Positions 1-12,179 of a stretch of DNA of 64,000 nucleotides are shown piece after piece. The stretch is taken from positions 34,220 through 98,219 of the forward strand of contig RFFU01000032.1 of NCBI GenBank assembly GCA_003697085.1, given 5' to 3'. Origin of the DNA: Candidatus Hydrogenedentota bacterium (GTDB lineage Bacteria; UBA8481; J006). A model generated the notes under the pieces. That model was not told where the DNA came from. It worked only from the letters and a program-made list of their open reading frames with translations, and made no database searches. Positions within the stretch are counted from its first letter, which is position 1, and every line of letters starts with the position of its first letter. Made by a program: the position numbers and the translations under genes.

Positions 1-287
1 GGAGTCAACGCCGTTCCTCCCCCCGCGATGGAAGGAATCAAAAGAACGGTCTGGCCTTCCGAAACGGTCGTCTTCAGTCCTTCCAAGGCGGCGATGTCCT
101 CTTCCTCGAGAAAGACCTTCACGAAATTTCGGGGGTTTCCCTCGGCATCGAGCACATTCTTTCCGATCTCCGGATAACGCTCCGCCAAATTCTTCAAGAC
201 CTCTCCTACTGTCGAGCCTTCCACTTCGACGACTCCCGCGCCGTTCGTGAAACGCCGCAAGGCCGTCGGTATCTGAACCTTAATCAT
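1..287 (-). CDS. CysO/MoaD/ThiS-like sulfur carrier, partial at window edge
   Basis: The reading frame starts at the ATG at 287 and runs off the left edge without a stop. About 95 residues are visible. They have the small beta-grasp sulfur-carrier pattern: an N-terminal IPTALRRF strand, a VGEVLKNLAERYPE helix, and a final LLIPSIAGGG. The diglycine that becomes a thiocarboxylate in this family is present, but the frame continues past it (TALT). So this is either a precursor that needs C-terminal trimming or a carrier fused to a ThiF/MoeB-like enzyme whose start would resemble 'ALT'. Its start codon overlaps the stop of the JAMM peptidase gene (ATGA), and cysM lies just upstream. This is the mycobacterial cysM-mec-cysO gene set. 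The function is inferred from family and neighbours. Confidence 0.8.
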   Translation of the reverse strand, partial: MIKVQIPTALRRFTNGAGVVEVEGSTVGEVLKNLAERYPEIGKNVLDAEGNPRNFVKVFLEEEDIAALEGLKTTVSEGQTVLLIPSIAGGGTALT

Positions 288-706
288 TCGACAACGATCT
301 CCTCCTCTCTGAAACCTTTACCGTCTTCCCTCAACCTCCAACATCTTCCTTCCTTCGGTTCCCCCTTCACCACCGACTGTATGACATAGGAGTAAAAAGG
401 CCACGCCCATGCCAGATCCGTTTCGCTGGGGCGGGGTGGATGGTCGGGATGGGAATGGTAAAATCCCAATAGCGTTTCCCCGCGGGCATCCGCATCCCGC
501 TCGACCCGCGCCAACTCCAAGGGCTCGATAAGATATCGCCGTCTCCGATTCTCCTCCATTCTATTTCCCGCCCGCACAAGCCTCGAGACGCGCCGCTCCG
601 CCCCCCTTTCCTCTCCGATCAATATCCCGCAGATTTCCTCCGGGTACCCTTCCGCGGAATGCCGGCGGATGTCCTCCCACAGGAGCCTGGAAAAAATGAT
701 CCTCAC
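284..706 (-). CDS. mec: JAMM/MPN zinc peptidase, Mec-like
   Basis: A 140-residue protein with a complete JAMM zinc motif: H84-x-H86-x7-S94-x2-D97, and the upstream glutamate in PEEICGILIGE (E24). Bacterial members of this size remove the C-terminal residue(s) from small sulfur carriers, such as cysteine from CysO or a dipeptide from QbsE. The gene sits between cysM and the carrier gene and overlaps both by 4 bp (ATGA), so the three are probably translationally coupled. The inferred role is releasing cysteine from the carrier adduct, or maturing the extended carrier C-terminus, in the cytoplasm. Confidence 0.88.
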   Translation of the reverse strand: MRIIFSRLLWEDIRRHSAEGYPEEICGILIGEERGAERRVSRLVRAGNRMEENRRRRYLIEPLELARVERDADARGETLLGFYHSHPDHPPRPSETDLAWAWPFYSYVIQSVVKGEPKEGRCWRLREDGKGFREEEIVVE

Positions 707-1746
707 GTTTCGCGTTCCCCGTCCTTCCCTGCGGTATTTCCTCCCTCTCCGGACGAACCCTCACCGGTCCAAAAGGGATCGTGAAGATAGCGCGTACCGC
801 TGTCCGGTAACAAAAGGCCGATAACCAAATGCCGCTTCTCTTCGCGGGCCCGCTCCGCCACGCGCATCGCCGCCACGAGATTCGCACCTCCGCTGGGCCC
901 CGCCAGGACACCCTCGAGCCGCGCCACGAACCGGCACATATCCTGCGCTTCCTCCGTGCTCACCCGAATCAACTCGTCTTTGGCCTCGGGATCGTAAATC
1001 TCCGGAACATCCACCGTCGGGAGATGTTTGATTCCCTCCAAACCGTGAATCGCTGAATCCGGTTGAACCTCCACGATTCGGATTGTGTTCCCCATCGTTC
1101 GAAAGAACCGTGAAGACCCGACCAGCGTTCCCGTGGTGCCGATCACCGAAACAAAGTGGGTGAGGGCCTCGCGGGATTGCGTCCAGAGTTCCGGACCGGT
1201 CGTCCGCATATGAACGCGCCAGTTCGCATTATTGGCGTACTGGTCCGGATAAAACCATCGGTCCGGGTCTTCCGCCTTCATCTGACGAGCCACACGCTGA
1301 GAACCATCCGTCGCCTCGAGTGGATCCGTCTTGATGACCTCGGCTCCGAAAGCCTTCAAAATCGCGAACCGTTCCGGCGAGGCATTGGCCGGCACGCAAA
1401 GAGTGACTCCGATATCCAACGCCGCACCGATCCAGGCATATCCGATTCCCGTATTCCCACTCGTCGCATCCAAAATGCGACGTTCTCTCGTCAGCACCCC
1501 GCGCCGAATCCCGTCCATCACCATCGCCAAGGCCGTCCGGTCCTTCACCGATCCCCCGGGATTGAGCCCCTCCAACTTCGCGATCAATGTGAACCGCCCT
1601 TTGGTCAATTTATCGAGACGAACGGCCGGAGTATGCCCGACGATATCCACAAGACGACCGGCACGCCGAAGAAGCCCCCAATCGATCCGCGGCCGGTCGG
1701 TGTCCTCGGGATGCCAGGAATTGTCCTCTCTTCCTTCTTCCGTCAT
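703..1746 (-). CDS. cysM: PLP-dependent cysteine synthase, CysM type
   Basis: A 347-residue fold-type II PLP enzyme. The PLP lysine is K68 in NPGGSVKDR, and the phosphate-binding loop is SGNTG (residues 96-100). The C-terminal half keeps GPSGGAN. The family makes cysteine from an activated serine. With a CysO-like carrier and a Mec-like peptidase directly downstream, the likely donor is the protein thiocarboxylate rather than free sulfide, as in mycobacterial CysM. There is an N-terminal extension of about 30 residues before the fold. A purine-rich ribosome-binding region precedes the ATG. It could also be an ordinary CysK; context favours CysM. Confidence 0.88.
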   Translation of the reverse strand: MTEEGREDNSWHPEDTDRPRIDWGLLRRAGRLVDIVGHTPAVRLDKLTKGRFTLIAKLEGLNPGGSVKDRTALAMVMDGIRRGVLTRERRILDATSGNTGIGYAWIGAALDIGVTLCVPANASPERFAILKAFGAEVIKTDPLEATDGSQRVARQMKAEDPDRWFYPDQYANNANWRVHMRTTGPELWTQSREALTHFVSVIGTTGTLVGSSRFFRTMGNTIRIVEVQPDSAIHGLEGIKHLPTVDVPEIYDPEAKDELIRVSTEEAQDMCRFVARLEGVLAGPSGGANLVAAMRVAERAREEKRHLVIGLLLPDSGTRYLHDPFWTGEGSSGEGGNTAGKDGERET

Positions 1747-1978
1747 CGCCTGTCCTTCTTCCTCTTTCTCCTATCTCCTCTCTCCAAATGCGGAAGATTT
1801 CTCACCACGTGTTCCGCTGCTTTCCCCTTTCGGAAAACCGCGAAGGGAAATCTTATCCGGATATCGTTCCATGGAAAGCCCGCAAATTCCGCGGGGAGCC
1901 GCAATCAATCCCACGAATATCTTCGATCTCTAAAAAGTCATGCCTCTGATTTATTGTGCCAGAACGGGAGGCTGCCTT

Positions 1979-2338
1979 CTAAACCGCGAACGATTTCCCG
2001 CAACTGCACGTCTTTACCGCGTTGGGGTTCTTGAAGACGAAACCCCGGTTCATCAGGCTTTCCTCGAAATCAACCGTCATCCCGTTGAGGAAAAAATAGG
2101 CCTTCGGGTCCAGAAATATCCGAACACCATCGATATCAAAGACCTGATCCTGCTCCTTCGCCGCATCCTCGAAATCCATCACGTAACTGAACCCGCTGCA
2201 CCCTCCGTCGCGTACCCCCAACCGCAAACCGATCCCGTCCTTCTCGACTCCTCGATCCTCGATGATTCGCCTCAGTTCCTTCAGGGCGCGTTCCGTCACC
2301 TCGATGGGGCATCGTTTCACCACGTTGCTCTCAACCAT
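1979..2338 (-). CDS. A-type Fe-S cluster carrier (IscA/ErpA/HesB)
   Basis: A 119-residue HesB-like protein with the three conserved cysteines of A-type carriers: C47 in GGCSGFSY, and C111 and C113 in TCSCGKSF. These proteins receive or deliver Fe-S clusters to client enzymes. The ATG at 2338 was preferred over a GTG at 2347 because AAGGAG would sit only one base from the GTG. The nearby cysteine desulfurase and several Fe-S enzymes in the window (thiC, rlmN, the radical SAM protein) are plausible partners. IscA, ErpA and SufA cannot be told apart here, so no symbol is given. Confidence 0.93.
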   Translation of the reverse strand: MVESNVVKRCPIEVTERALKELRRIIEDRGVEKDGIGLRLGVRDGGCSGFSYVMDFEDAAKEQDQVFDIDGVRIFLDPKAYFFLNGMTVDFEESLMNRGFVFKNPNAVKTCSCGKSFAV

Positions 2339-2482
2339 AACCCTCACACTCCTTGTCGAAGAAAATTCCTCTCTCTTCCCTCACCCTTCGATCTCATTTT
2401 ATCACTTTTAAAGTCGCCTTTCCACGAAAATCTTCGAACCACCACTCCCGCGATGAAAGAGGTGCTTCGAACTCCCTGTTCT

Positions 2483-4189
2483 CTACGCGCGCGGCAGGCG
2501 AATGATGAAGGTCGCCCCTTTTCCCGGTCTGCTCTTGACTTCCACCGTGCCCCCTTCCCACTCTACACTCTCCTTCACGATCGCCAATCCCAACCCCAAC
2601 CCCCCGTGCTTCTTTGAATAACTCTGATCAACCTGATAAAACCTCCGGAAGATATTCTCCTGTTCTTTCTCCGGTATACCTATTCCATAATCAATCACGG
2701 CAACCTCCACATATTCCCGCTCAACGGATATCTCCACCGTCACCGAAGTCTCTTCCCCGGAAAACTTCACTGCATTCGAGAGAAGATTCAAAAGCGTTCG
2801 TTCGGCGGCAATCCTCCGCATCCTCACCAAGGCCTTCTCCGACGTATCTCCGCCGACACGCCGGACCTCAAACTTCCGATTCGGATGGTCCTCGCAGACT
2901 GTCAAGACGGCTTCCCGGACGAGGACTTCCATATCGAGCACTTCGGGCTTCTCTTCCCGGTCCCCCATCCGCGAGACCGCAAGCATCTCCGAGATCATTT
3001 CGGCCAAGGCATCGCATTTCTTCAAACACTGTCTCATCTTCTCCTTCTGAAGTCCGGTCAACGGTCCCAGGCGTTCTTGCAAAAGCAGTTCGCAATAACC
3101 GCGTATCAGAGCAATCGGCGTCCGCAATTCGTGGGAAATCGTCGCCAGGATCGCATTTTTCCTGAGGTTGAGCGTTTCGAGCCGCTCGTTTATCTTCTCG
3201 AACTCCGCCGCGCGTCGACGCAACTCCTCCTGGCGTTCCGCGATCGCCTCCTGCATCGTTCGAAACGCCTCCCGCATATCCCGAAATTCATCGGTCCCGT
3301 ACACGGGAATCAGACGGGTGTAATCTCCGTGGGTGACCGCCTTGGCGTATTCCTCGATCTCATCGACCGAGCGGGAGAGGATCTCCGCGATCACGAGCGC
3401 CGCGCAAACCGCCAGCACCAGGAGAACGAAAGCGACTTGAGCATTCTTCTTGATCACCGCCTCGATTCTCTGCTTCACCAAGTGCCTTCTTTTTGCAACC
3501 TCCTTCGTGATATCGTCCACATAGACTCCGGTTCCAACCACCCAATTCCACTCCGGCAAGGCCGCCACAAAGGCCAGTTTTCGATATCCTTCCTCCGTGC
3601 TCGTCCCGTCCGGAAGCGGTTTCTTCCAGAAGTACGTAACGAAACCGCTTCCGGAAGTCCGACAGACCCGGTTCATCTCCAAGAGGAAATCCGATCCCGA
3701 GATACCTCGTTTATGAAGTTCCGGATCCCCGACATTGTAAACGCGCCCCTCCACGAACAACCGTTCCAACTTCTCGAAATCATTGAACTCACCGATGCGC
3801 CGTCCCACAACTTCCTCGGCGACCGGATGCATGACAACCACGGCCTCCGAATCCTTTTCCGGATCCGAAAAACACTCGTGAAGCCAAAAGTATCCGTTTC
3901 CCCCATCGTAACGCATGGCTCGAACGATCTCCTTGAACCGATGCCTGGCCTCCTCTTCCGACATTCCTCCGTCGTGAATTTCAGCGAGATATTTTTCATG
4001 AATCGTTTCCACCGTGTTGATCAGCGTCCGCAGGAGGTTCCGCTTGGCCTGGTAGGCTTCCTGCGAAAATCGCTCCGTGGCGATCTTTCCTTCGCGCGAT
4101 ATCAGCTGAATCTGGAGATAGGTCATTGGAAGGAGGGACAACACCACGATCCCGACCAGCGTGATGAGGAGTTTCGTTCGAAATCTCAT
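2483..4189 (-). CDS. Cache-domain sensor histidine kinase
   Basis: A 568-residue membrane sensor. TM1 is at about residues 5-27, followed by a periplasmic Cache-type domain (about 30-240) with GYFWLHE and MHPV landmarks. TM2 (about 251-272) leads into a HAMP linker and coiled coil, then a HisKA helix with the phospho-acceptor H353 in SHELRTP. The HATPase domain has its N box (NLLSNAVKFSG), G1 box (DYGIGIPE) and G2 box (GLGLGLAIV). All catalytic boxes look intact. No response regulator is encoded in the flanking sequence, so it is an orphan and its ligand is unknown. Single Cache domains often bind small organic acids, but nothing here specifies one. Confidence 0.95.
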   Translation of the reverse strand: MRFRTKLLITLVGIVVLSLLPMTYLQIQLISREGKIATERFSQEAYQAKRNLLRTLINTVETIHEKYLAEIHDGGMSEEEARHRFKEIVRAMRYDGGNGYFWLHECFSDPEKDSEAVVVMHPVAEEVVGRRIGEFNDFEKLERLFVEGRVYNVGDPELHKRGISGSDFLLEMNRVCRTSGSGFVTYFWKKPLPDGTSTEEGYRKLAFVAALPEWNWVVGTGVYVDDITKEVAKRRHLVKQRIEAVIKKNAQVAFVLLVLAVCAALVIAEILSRSVDEIEEYAKAVTHGDYTRLIPVYGTDEFRDMREAFRTMQEAIAERQEELRRRAAEFEKINERLETLNLRKNAILATISHELRTPIALIRGYCELLLQERLGPLTGLQKEKMRQCLKKCDALAEMISEMLAVSRMGDREEKPEVLDMEVLVREAVLTVCEDHPNRKFEVRRVGGDTSEKALVRMRRIAAERTLLNLLSNAVKFSGEETSVTVEISVEREYVEVAVIDYGIGIPEKEQENIFRRFYQVDQSYSKKHGGLGLGLAIVKESVEWEGGTVEVKSRPGKGATFIIRLPRA

Positions 4190-4541
4190 TCTTCTCGTCT
4201 CATAACGTCCCGTTCTTCCTCTTTTTTCCTGGAAACATTATAATCTTTTTTTATCACAAATTATTCTTTTTTCCGTTTTTTTCTCCTCGGAATTTGCGCA
4301 ACGCGGTTGTCAAGAACCCGTGGAGCACGGGGAAGCGGCGGAAAGAACACGTACGGGCACGCCGCGCACGGTGGCGCGCGCATACCGCGTGAATTCGAGA
4401 ACCCGCCTCCCTTCCTCTATCGAAGGCGAGCGTGTGTACTCTCGTCCGCGGCGAGTCACTTCGTTCATTCCGTAGGTTGGAGAATCCGCGTTCGACTTCC
4501 TCGGGTTGGAGAAACCGCATACCCCGCTTCTCCGTTTCTTT
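4190..4541. other. Intergenic region with short direct repeat
   Basis: 352 bp between the kinase start and the cysteine desulfurase stop. On the minus strand a TATAAT hexamer (4242-4237) lies upstream of the kinase without a convincing -35. At 4473-4520 the unit GTTGGAGAA(t/a)CCGC occurs twice, about 30 bp apart, and related GTTGGAGAA copies occur near 13,958 and, inverted, near 48,712. Open frames across this stretch have no protein-like character. Confidence 0.5.
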
Positions 4542-5774
4542 CTAATGTTTCGGAGAGTTTCCCCAGGAAGCCGTTTGGGTCTTCCGCGTCGCGTTCCAAC
4601 GCGGAGACACTCTTCGCAATCGCTCGACTTCCGCCGCCAATCTCTCCACGACATAGTCAACCTCTTCTTCGGTCGTCGCCCGGCCCAGACTGAACCGTAC
4701 CGAACCATGAAGAGATTCTTCATCCTTGCCCATCGCCCTCAAGACGTAGGACGGCTCGAGGTGGGCGCTGGAACAGGCGGAACCCGAGGAAAGAGCGATT
4801 TCGGACATATTCACCAATAAAGCCTCCGCGTCCACGCAACGAAAAGAGACATTCAGCGTCCCCGGAAGACGCTCTTCCGGATCTCCATTCCTTTCCACCT
4901 CGGGGATCCTCTCCCGAATCCTCTCCCAAAGCCGCTCCGTCAGGGAAAAAAGCCTCCGCCCCTCCGCCTCCCTCCCCTCACACGCGATTTTCAAGGCCGC
5001 CGCCAGACCAACGATGCCCGCCACATTCAGCGTTCCGGACCGGTTTCCGCGCTCATGCCCCCCTCCGTGCAGCAGCGGCTCGATTCGGCCGAAGAGGTTC
5101 TCCCGAAGAACCGTCAGGCCGACGCCTTTGGGACCGTGGAACTTGTGAGCGCTGGCGCAACAACAGTCCAAAGCCATCTTTGCAAAGTCAAAGGGAATCT
5201 TCCCGATCGTCTGGGTCGTGTCGGAATGGAAGAGCCATCCTCCCTCCCGACACAGACTTGCAATCTCCCGGACGGGATTCAGCGTTCCGACTTCGTTGTT
5301 GCCATGAATAAGGGAAATCACCTTTTCCCCATCGGGGGCCTCCGTTGCGGCGTGGAGCCGCTCCCGCAAGGCCTCCATCTCAACACGCCCCGTGGAATCC
5401 ACCGGCAGGATCTCGAGGTGAATCTCCGGATTCCACCGGGCTAAATACCGAGCCGTATCCAGCACCGCCCGATGCTCAACGGCACTCGTAATCAATCTCC
5501 CTCCCATCCTTCCGCCGGCGAAGATCCCTTTCAAAAAGAAATTGATGCTCTCGGTCGCACCGGAAGTGAAGATGATTTCGTTCGGCTCACACCCGAGACA
5601 TTCCGCACAGGTTTCTCTTGCTTCCTCCACGGCAGCCTGGGCTTCCCACCCGAAGACGTGATGACGAGACGCGGCATTTCCGAAATCGTCCCTCCAAAAC
5701 CGCCGCATAGCCTCCAGGACCCGTTCGTCCACGGGCGTCGTTGCATTATGGTCCAAATAAATGCGCCGGCTCAC
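4542..5774 (-). CDS. Cysteine desulfurase (NifS/IscS family)
   Basis: A 410-residue class V PLP enzyme that takes sulfur from cysteine to give a persulfide for Fe-S cluster, thiamine or tRNA sulfur. The N-terminus YLDHNATTP is canonical, H101 (EHRAVL) is the PLP-stacking histidine, K211 (SAHKFHGPKG) binds PLP, and C334 (SSGSACSS) is the catalytic cysteine. The GTG at 5774 was chosen because it sits just before the conserved N-terminus and downstream of the thiC stop; the open frame upstream overlaps thiC and has no family match. It lies 56 bp after thiC, whose product needs an Fe-S cluster. Confidence 0.93.
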   Translation of the reverse strand: MSRRIYLDHNATTPVDERVLEAMRRFWRDDFGNAASRHHVFGWEAQAAVEEARETCAECLGCEPNEIIFTSGATESINFFLKGIFAGGRMGGRLITSAVEHRAVLDTARYLARWNPEIHLEILPVDSTGRVEMEALRERLHAATEAPDGEKVISLIHGNNEVGTLNPVREIASLCREGGWLFHSDTTQTIGKIPFDFAKMALDCCCASAHKFHGPKGVGLTVLRENLFGRIEPLLHGGGHERGNRSGTLNVAGIVGLAAALKIACEGREAEGRRLFSLTERLWERIRERIPEVERNGDPEERLPGTLNVSFRCVDAEALLVNMSEIALSSGSACSSAHLEPSYVLRAMGKDEESLHGSVRFSLGRATTEEEVDYVVERLAAEVERLRRVSPRWNATRKTQTASWGNSPKH

Positions 5775-5830
5775 CGTTCCCGCAATCCCGCGATCACGAA
5801 ATCCTCTCCTTCTCGCCGACCCGGTACCTT

Positions 5831-8991
<3,161 letters not shown>

Positions 8992-9160
8992 CTTTCCCAA
9001 TCCTTTCCATCAAAGGATTATTCTACAGGATTTTGGGTTCCGCGAACAGACGCTCGACGAAAAGAAGAGAAACGGTACCCCTTCTCCTTTCCCGCTTCGT
9101 TTCTCGCCGTCGGGACGTCGAAGAGAAAACGCAAGACAATGAAAAACGGCTCCGGAAACG

Positions 9161-10186
9161 TCACCTCTCTTGATCCGCGTCACCGGCTGTGACATACCAA
9201 TCCTCCGCATTCCCGATTCCTTCGGGAACCTCCGCCTTCTTGGTCGCATACCACATCATCCTCAATCCCTCCCGGCGAATGAACGGAAAGCGAAACCTCC
9301 ACTCCGGAGGAAAAACTCGCCGCCCGTTGAACTCCAAAAGGTTCGCGCCGCGGGCACGGCATTCGCGAAGACCGGCTCGAATCGTCTTCTCGACCGCCTC
9401 CCGCGACCCCGTATTCGCCAGGTACTCCAGGATACGCCCTCGTCCGCCCCCCCCCCTCTCCGGCTTTACACTCCACACGGACCACGTCCGAAAATCCGCT
9501 CCCGATTTGTCTCTTCCCGAAACCTCGAGAAAAAATCGCGGCCACGGAGCCGGATCAGAATATCGGGCCCGGAGATACTCCGTGTTCCTAACCACCCGAA
9601 TACTCCCCCCTCCGACTTCCCTCACCGCGTGACTCGGAGGAAGAAACGCCTCCGACGTTTCTCCAACATCCTGCCGCTCCGTCCGGAAAAAACCCATTGC
9701 TCTTCGGACCGTTTCTCCCACGAGCCGTTCGAATCCGCGCAAACCCGGCAGAGCCGATACACCAAGAGGAAGTACGAAACGATCCGTTTTCCCCAGGTCT
9801 TTCCATCCCATCCTCCGAATGATTCCCTCGCTTCTTTCCGTCAGACCCGCACAAAGCCCGATCGGAAAACGCTCGAGCGCCTCTTGAAGAAGGCGGATGC
9901 CTCCGGCGCGCCCTCGAAACTCCGGGAACACCACCCAATCGATGAACCAGGCGGTTCGAACCACGGCACCGTTTACGTTCAAAAGAACGGGAAGAATCCC
10001 GAAATGACCCGCGATCCGTCCTTCCGAACACCACACGAGATTTCGCCCCCGCCAAGCGTCCGGCGCGGATTTTCGATACCGCCATCGAAGAACCTCTACC
10101 GTCGTATTGATCTCGTCCTCGGGAAAGACTTCTCGAAAAAAAGAAGACAAGGTTTCTAAATCCTCGGTTTCCTCGATCCGATTCAC
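9161..10186 (-). CDS. GNAT-like acyltransferase, surface-polysaccharide context
   Basis: A 341-residue protein whose N-terminal half has GNAT features: an acceptor strand FIDWVVFPEFRGRAGGIRLLQEAL that matches the acyl-CoA loop region, and flanking strands. The C-terminal half is less clear and ends in AEDWYVTAGDAD, an ending I associate with GNAT proteins of polysaccharide clusters. The GTG at 10186 is chosen because GGAGCGG precedes it and it begins 14 bp after the deacetylase stop; a longer frame would overlap that gene. It is last in a five-gene coupled run with panC. Substrate unknown. Confidence 0.72.
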   Translation of the reverse strand: MNRIEETEDLETLSSFFREVFPEDEINTTVEVLRWRYRKSAPDAWRGRNLVWCSEGRIAGHFGILPVLLNVNGAVVRTAWFIDWVVFPEFRGRAGGIRLLQEALERFPIGLCAGLTERSEGIIRRMGWKDLGKTDRFVLPLGVSALPGLRGFERLVGETVRRAMGFFRTERQDVGETSEAFLPPSHAVREVGGGSIRVVRNTEYLRARYSDPAPWPRFFLEVSGRDKSGADFRTWSVWSVKPERGGGGRGRILEYLANTGSREAVEKTIRAGLRECRARGANLLEFNGRRVFPPEWRFRFPFIRREGLRMMWYATKKAEVPEGIGNAEDWYVTAGDADQER

Positions 10187-10200
10187 GGAACCCGCTCCGA

Positions 10201-11061
10201 TCAATATCGCAGGCGGAGGCGGTCGAGCCGACGCTTCCACACCGCGCGATTCCGCCCTCTCGTCAGCAAGGCCCTCAACGAATCTGCGCTCTGCGATGTC
10301 ACGATGACACGGCGGATACGGTAGGGGAAATCCGTCATCTCCACCGTTCCGAAGATTCCGGTGACGGCGTATTCGAAGCCCGCTTTTCTCAAGACTTTAT
10401 CCGCGCGGGAATCGAAATCGGCCCAGTCCCCGTTCGGAAAAGCCAAGACCGTCGAACACACACCCAGTTCCCGTTTCAATATCTCCCTCGATCGAACGAC
10501 ATCCTGTTCCAATTCGCCGAAACTCAATCCCGAATACAAACCGTGAGAATGGCCGTGGCTCTCGATCGAAGCACCCCTCCGCTGAACCTCTCTCAGTTCG
10601 TCCCAGTTCATCACATCGGAAGGTTGCCGTCCTTCGGGAACGGCTTCCCCCTCTCTCAATCTTCTCTTGATTCCTTCCGCTTCCTCCGGCGAACGTCCCT
10701 CCCAAAAGAAAGACCGACCTGAAGACGGAAAGGCCGTCGGGATAAAAATCGTTACCGGTATCCCCAGATCGACGGCCCGCACCGCCCACTCCCCTTGCTC
10801 GCGGTATCCGTCGTCAAATGTCAACGCCACCTCCCGGCCGCTTGCGGTTCCGGCCGCGACCCGCATAAGAAGGGTGCTCAGCTCGACCGGCTCCCCGCAA
10901 CTCCTGATCACATCGAGATGGTCCGAGAAATTCTCGGCTTCCGTTCTCCCCGTGCTCTCTCCCCCGGCTCCGATCCGATGGTACGCCAATATCCACGGCC
11001 CGGCCGCGGATTCGCTCGAGGAGAAGTCTCCGTCTCCTGCCCCTGGCCACCAGAAACTCAT
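10201..11061 (-). CDS. Polysaccharide deacetylase (NodB/CE4)
   Basis: A 286-residue carbohydrate esterase 4 domain protein. Motif 1 is TFDDGY, with the catalytic aspartate and a metal aspartate. Motif 2 is SHGHSHG, giving the metal histidines. AFPNGD supplies a later motif. The enzymes remove N- or O-acetyl groups from cell-surface glycans. No clear signal peptide is present, so it may act on a cytoplasmic lipid-linked intermediate. The ATG at 11061 overlaps the oxidoreductase stop (ATGA). Neighbours are a Gfo/Idh oxidoreductase and a GNAT-like enzyme, which fits sugar modification. Confidence 0.9.
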   Translation of the reverse strand: MSFWWPGAGDGDFSSSESAAGPWILAYHRIGAGGESTGRTEAENFSDHLDVIRSCGEPVELSTLLMRVAAGTASGREVALTFDDGYREQGEWAVRAVDLGIPVTIFIPTAFPSSGRSFFWEGRSPEEAEGIKRRLREGEAVPEGRQPSDVMNWDELREVQRRGASIESHGHSHGLYSGLSFGELEQDVVRSREILKRELGVCSTVLAFPNGDWADFDSRADKVLRKAGFEYAVTGIFGTVEMTDFPYRIRRVIVTSQSADSLRALLTRGRNRAVWKRRLDRLRLRY

Positions 11062-12179
11062 TCCGCGAAACCGGAACCGATTCTGGCACGACCATAAACC
11101 CCGAGAACACACCGCAGGGCTTCCCGGCCGTCCTCTCCCGAGGAAATACTGGCTCGCCCTTCCTCATACGCCTCCAATATTTCCTCCACGATGAAAGGAA
11201 AGGTGTCGGGAAGAAGCGGGGGAGGCGGCGCGGTCTCCGAAAACTCCACAAACCCCTCGTAACGCGGACTCGGACCCAGCGTCCATGCACGATAGACGGC
11301 GTTTCCGATGACAATTCTCCCGCGCGTTCCCTGAATATCGATCTCGAAGTTGAAATATTCCCTTCTCCCGCCGCACTCGACAAAAGCGCGCGCACCGTTC
11401 TCCAAAACCATCCACGCGCGGCCGGTATCCTCGACACGCGCCTTCGGATCCTTTCGCTCCGTCTCTCCCCGCAAAGAGACAATCTCTCCGCAAAGATAAC
11501 GGATCGCATCGAAGAGATGTGTTCCGTCATGAAGCGTCGGTCCGCCACCGCTCACCGCCGGGTTGGCATGCCAGTCCCTCCGTGGCTCCGACGTCAGAAC
11601 GTTTCCTACAACGGTGCGAATTTCTCCCAGAAGCCCGGATTGAATCGCTTTGCGAACGGCACGGTAGTTCGGATGCCAACGCCGTTCATGGTGGATCACG
11701 AGAAGCGTTCCGGAGCGACGGCAGGTTCGAATCATCTGATCCGCTTCCCTGAGACTTCTCGCCATCGGTTTTTCGCAGAGAATGATCTTTGCGCCGGCGC
11801 GCGCCGCGGCCACGACGATCTCACAATGAGATTCCGTGTATGTTGCCACCGAGACGATCTCGGGCTTCACGACCGAAAGAAGATCTTGGTATTTCTTGAA
11901 GAGCCGAGACGGGGGAACCTTCCATCTCCTTCCGAATTCCTCCAACCGGTCTTGGCGCAGATCGCACCCCGCCACGATCTTCGTCCGCTCGTGAAATCCA
12001 TAATACCCGGCATGAGTACAGGGATGCGGGCGCAAGCGATCCCTCTCCAACAAACTCCCGATTCTCCCGCAACCGATCACGGCCGCTCGGTAAATCCTCT
12101 TTTTCTCCTTTTTCCTTCGCCCCGCAATACCGGCCCTCCGTTTTCCTCTCTTTGCCGCTCGTGAAAACGACACTGTCAT
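11058..12179 (-). CDS. Gfo/Idh/MocA-family oxidoreductase
   Basis: A 373-residue NAD(P)-dependent sugar oxidoreductase. The Rossmann motif VIGCGRIG lies near the N-terminus, CEKP carries the conserved lysine, and GPTLHDGTHLFD supplies the catalytic histidine region. Members oxidise or reduce cyclic sugars. The ATG at 12179 overlaps the stop of the upstream membrane protein gene (ATGA), and the open frame before it has no family similarity. The downstream overlap with the deacetylase argues for a coupled surface-sugar operon. Exact substrate unknown. Confidence 0.92.
   Translation of the reverse strand: MTVSFSRAAKRGKRRAGIAGRRKKEKKRIYRAAVIGCGRIGSLLERDRLRPHPCTHAGYYGFHERTKIVAGCDLRQDRLEEFGRRWKVPPSRLFKKYQDLLSVVKPEIVSVATYTESHCEIVVAAARAGAKIILCEKPMARSLREADQMIRTCRRSGTLLVIHHERRWHPNYRAVRKAIQSGLLGEIRTVVGNVLTSEPRRDWHANPAVSGGGPTLHDGTHLFDAIRYLCGEIVSLRGETERKDPKARVEDTGRAWMVLENGARAFVECGGRREYFNFEIDIQGTRGRIVIGNAVYRAWTLGPSPRYEGFVEFSETAPPPPLLPDTFPFIVEEILEAYEEGRASISSGEDGREALRCVLGVYGRARIGSGFAE

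Noticed and set aside
4237-4265. TATAAT upstream of the histidine kinase as a full promoter.
   Set aside because: The -10 is good, but no -35 at 16-18 bp; A/T-rich stretch makes chance matches likely.
9953-9970. GGTTCGAACC tRNA T-arm-like sequence.
   Set aside because: It lies inside the acyltransferase coding sequence and has no cloverleaf partners around it.
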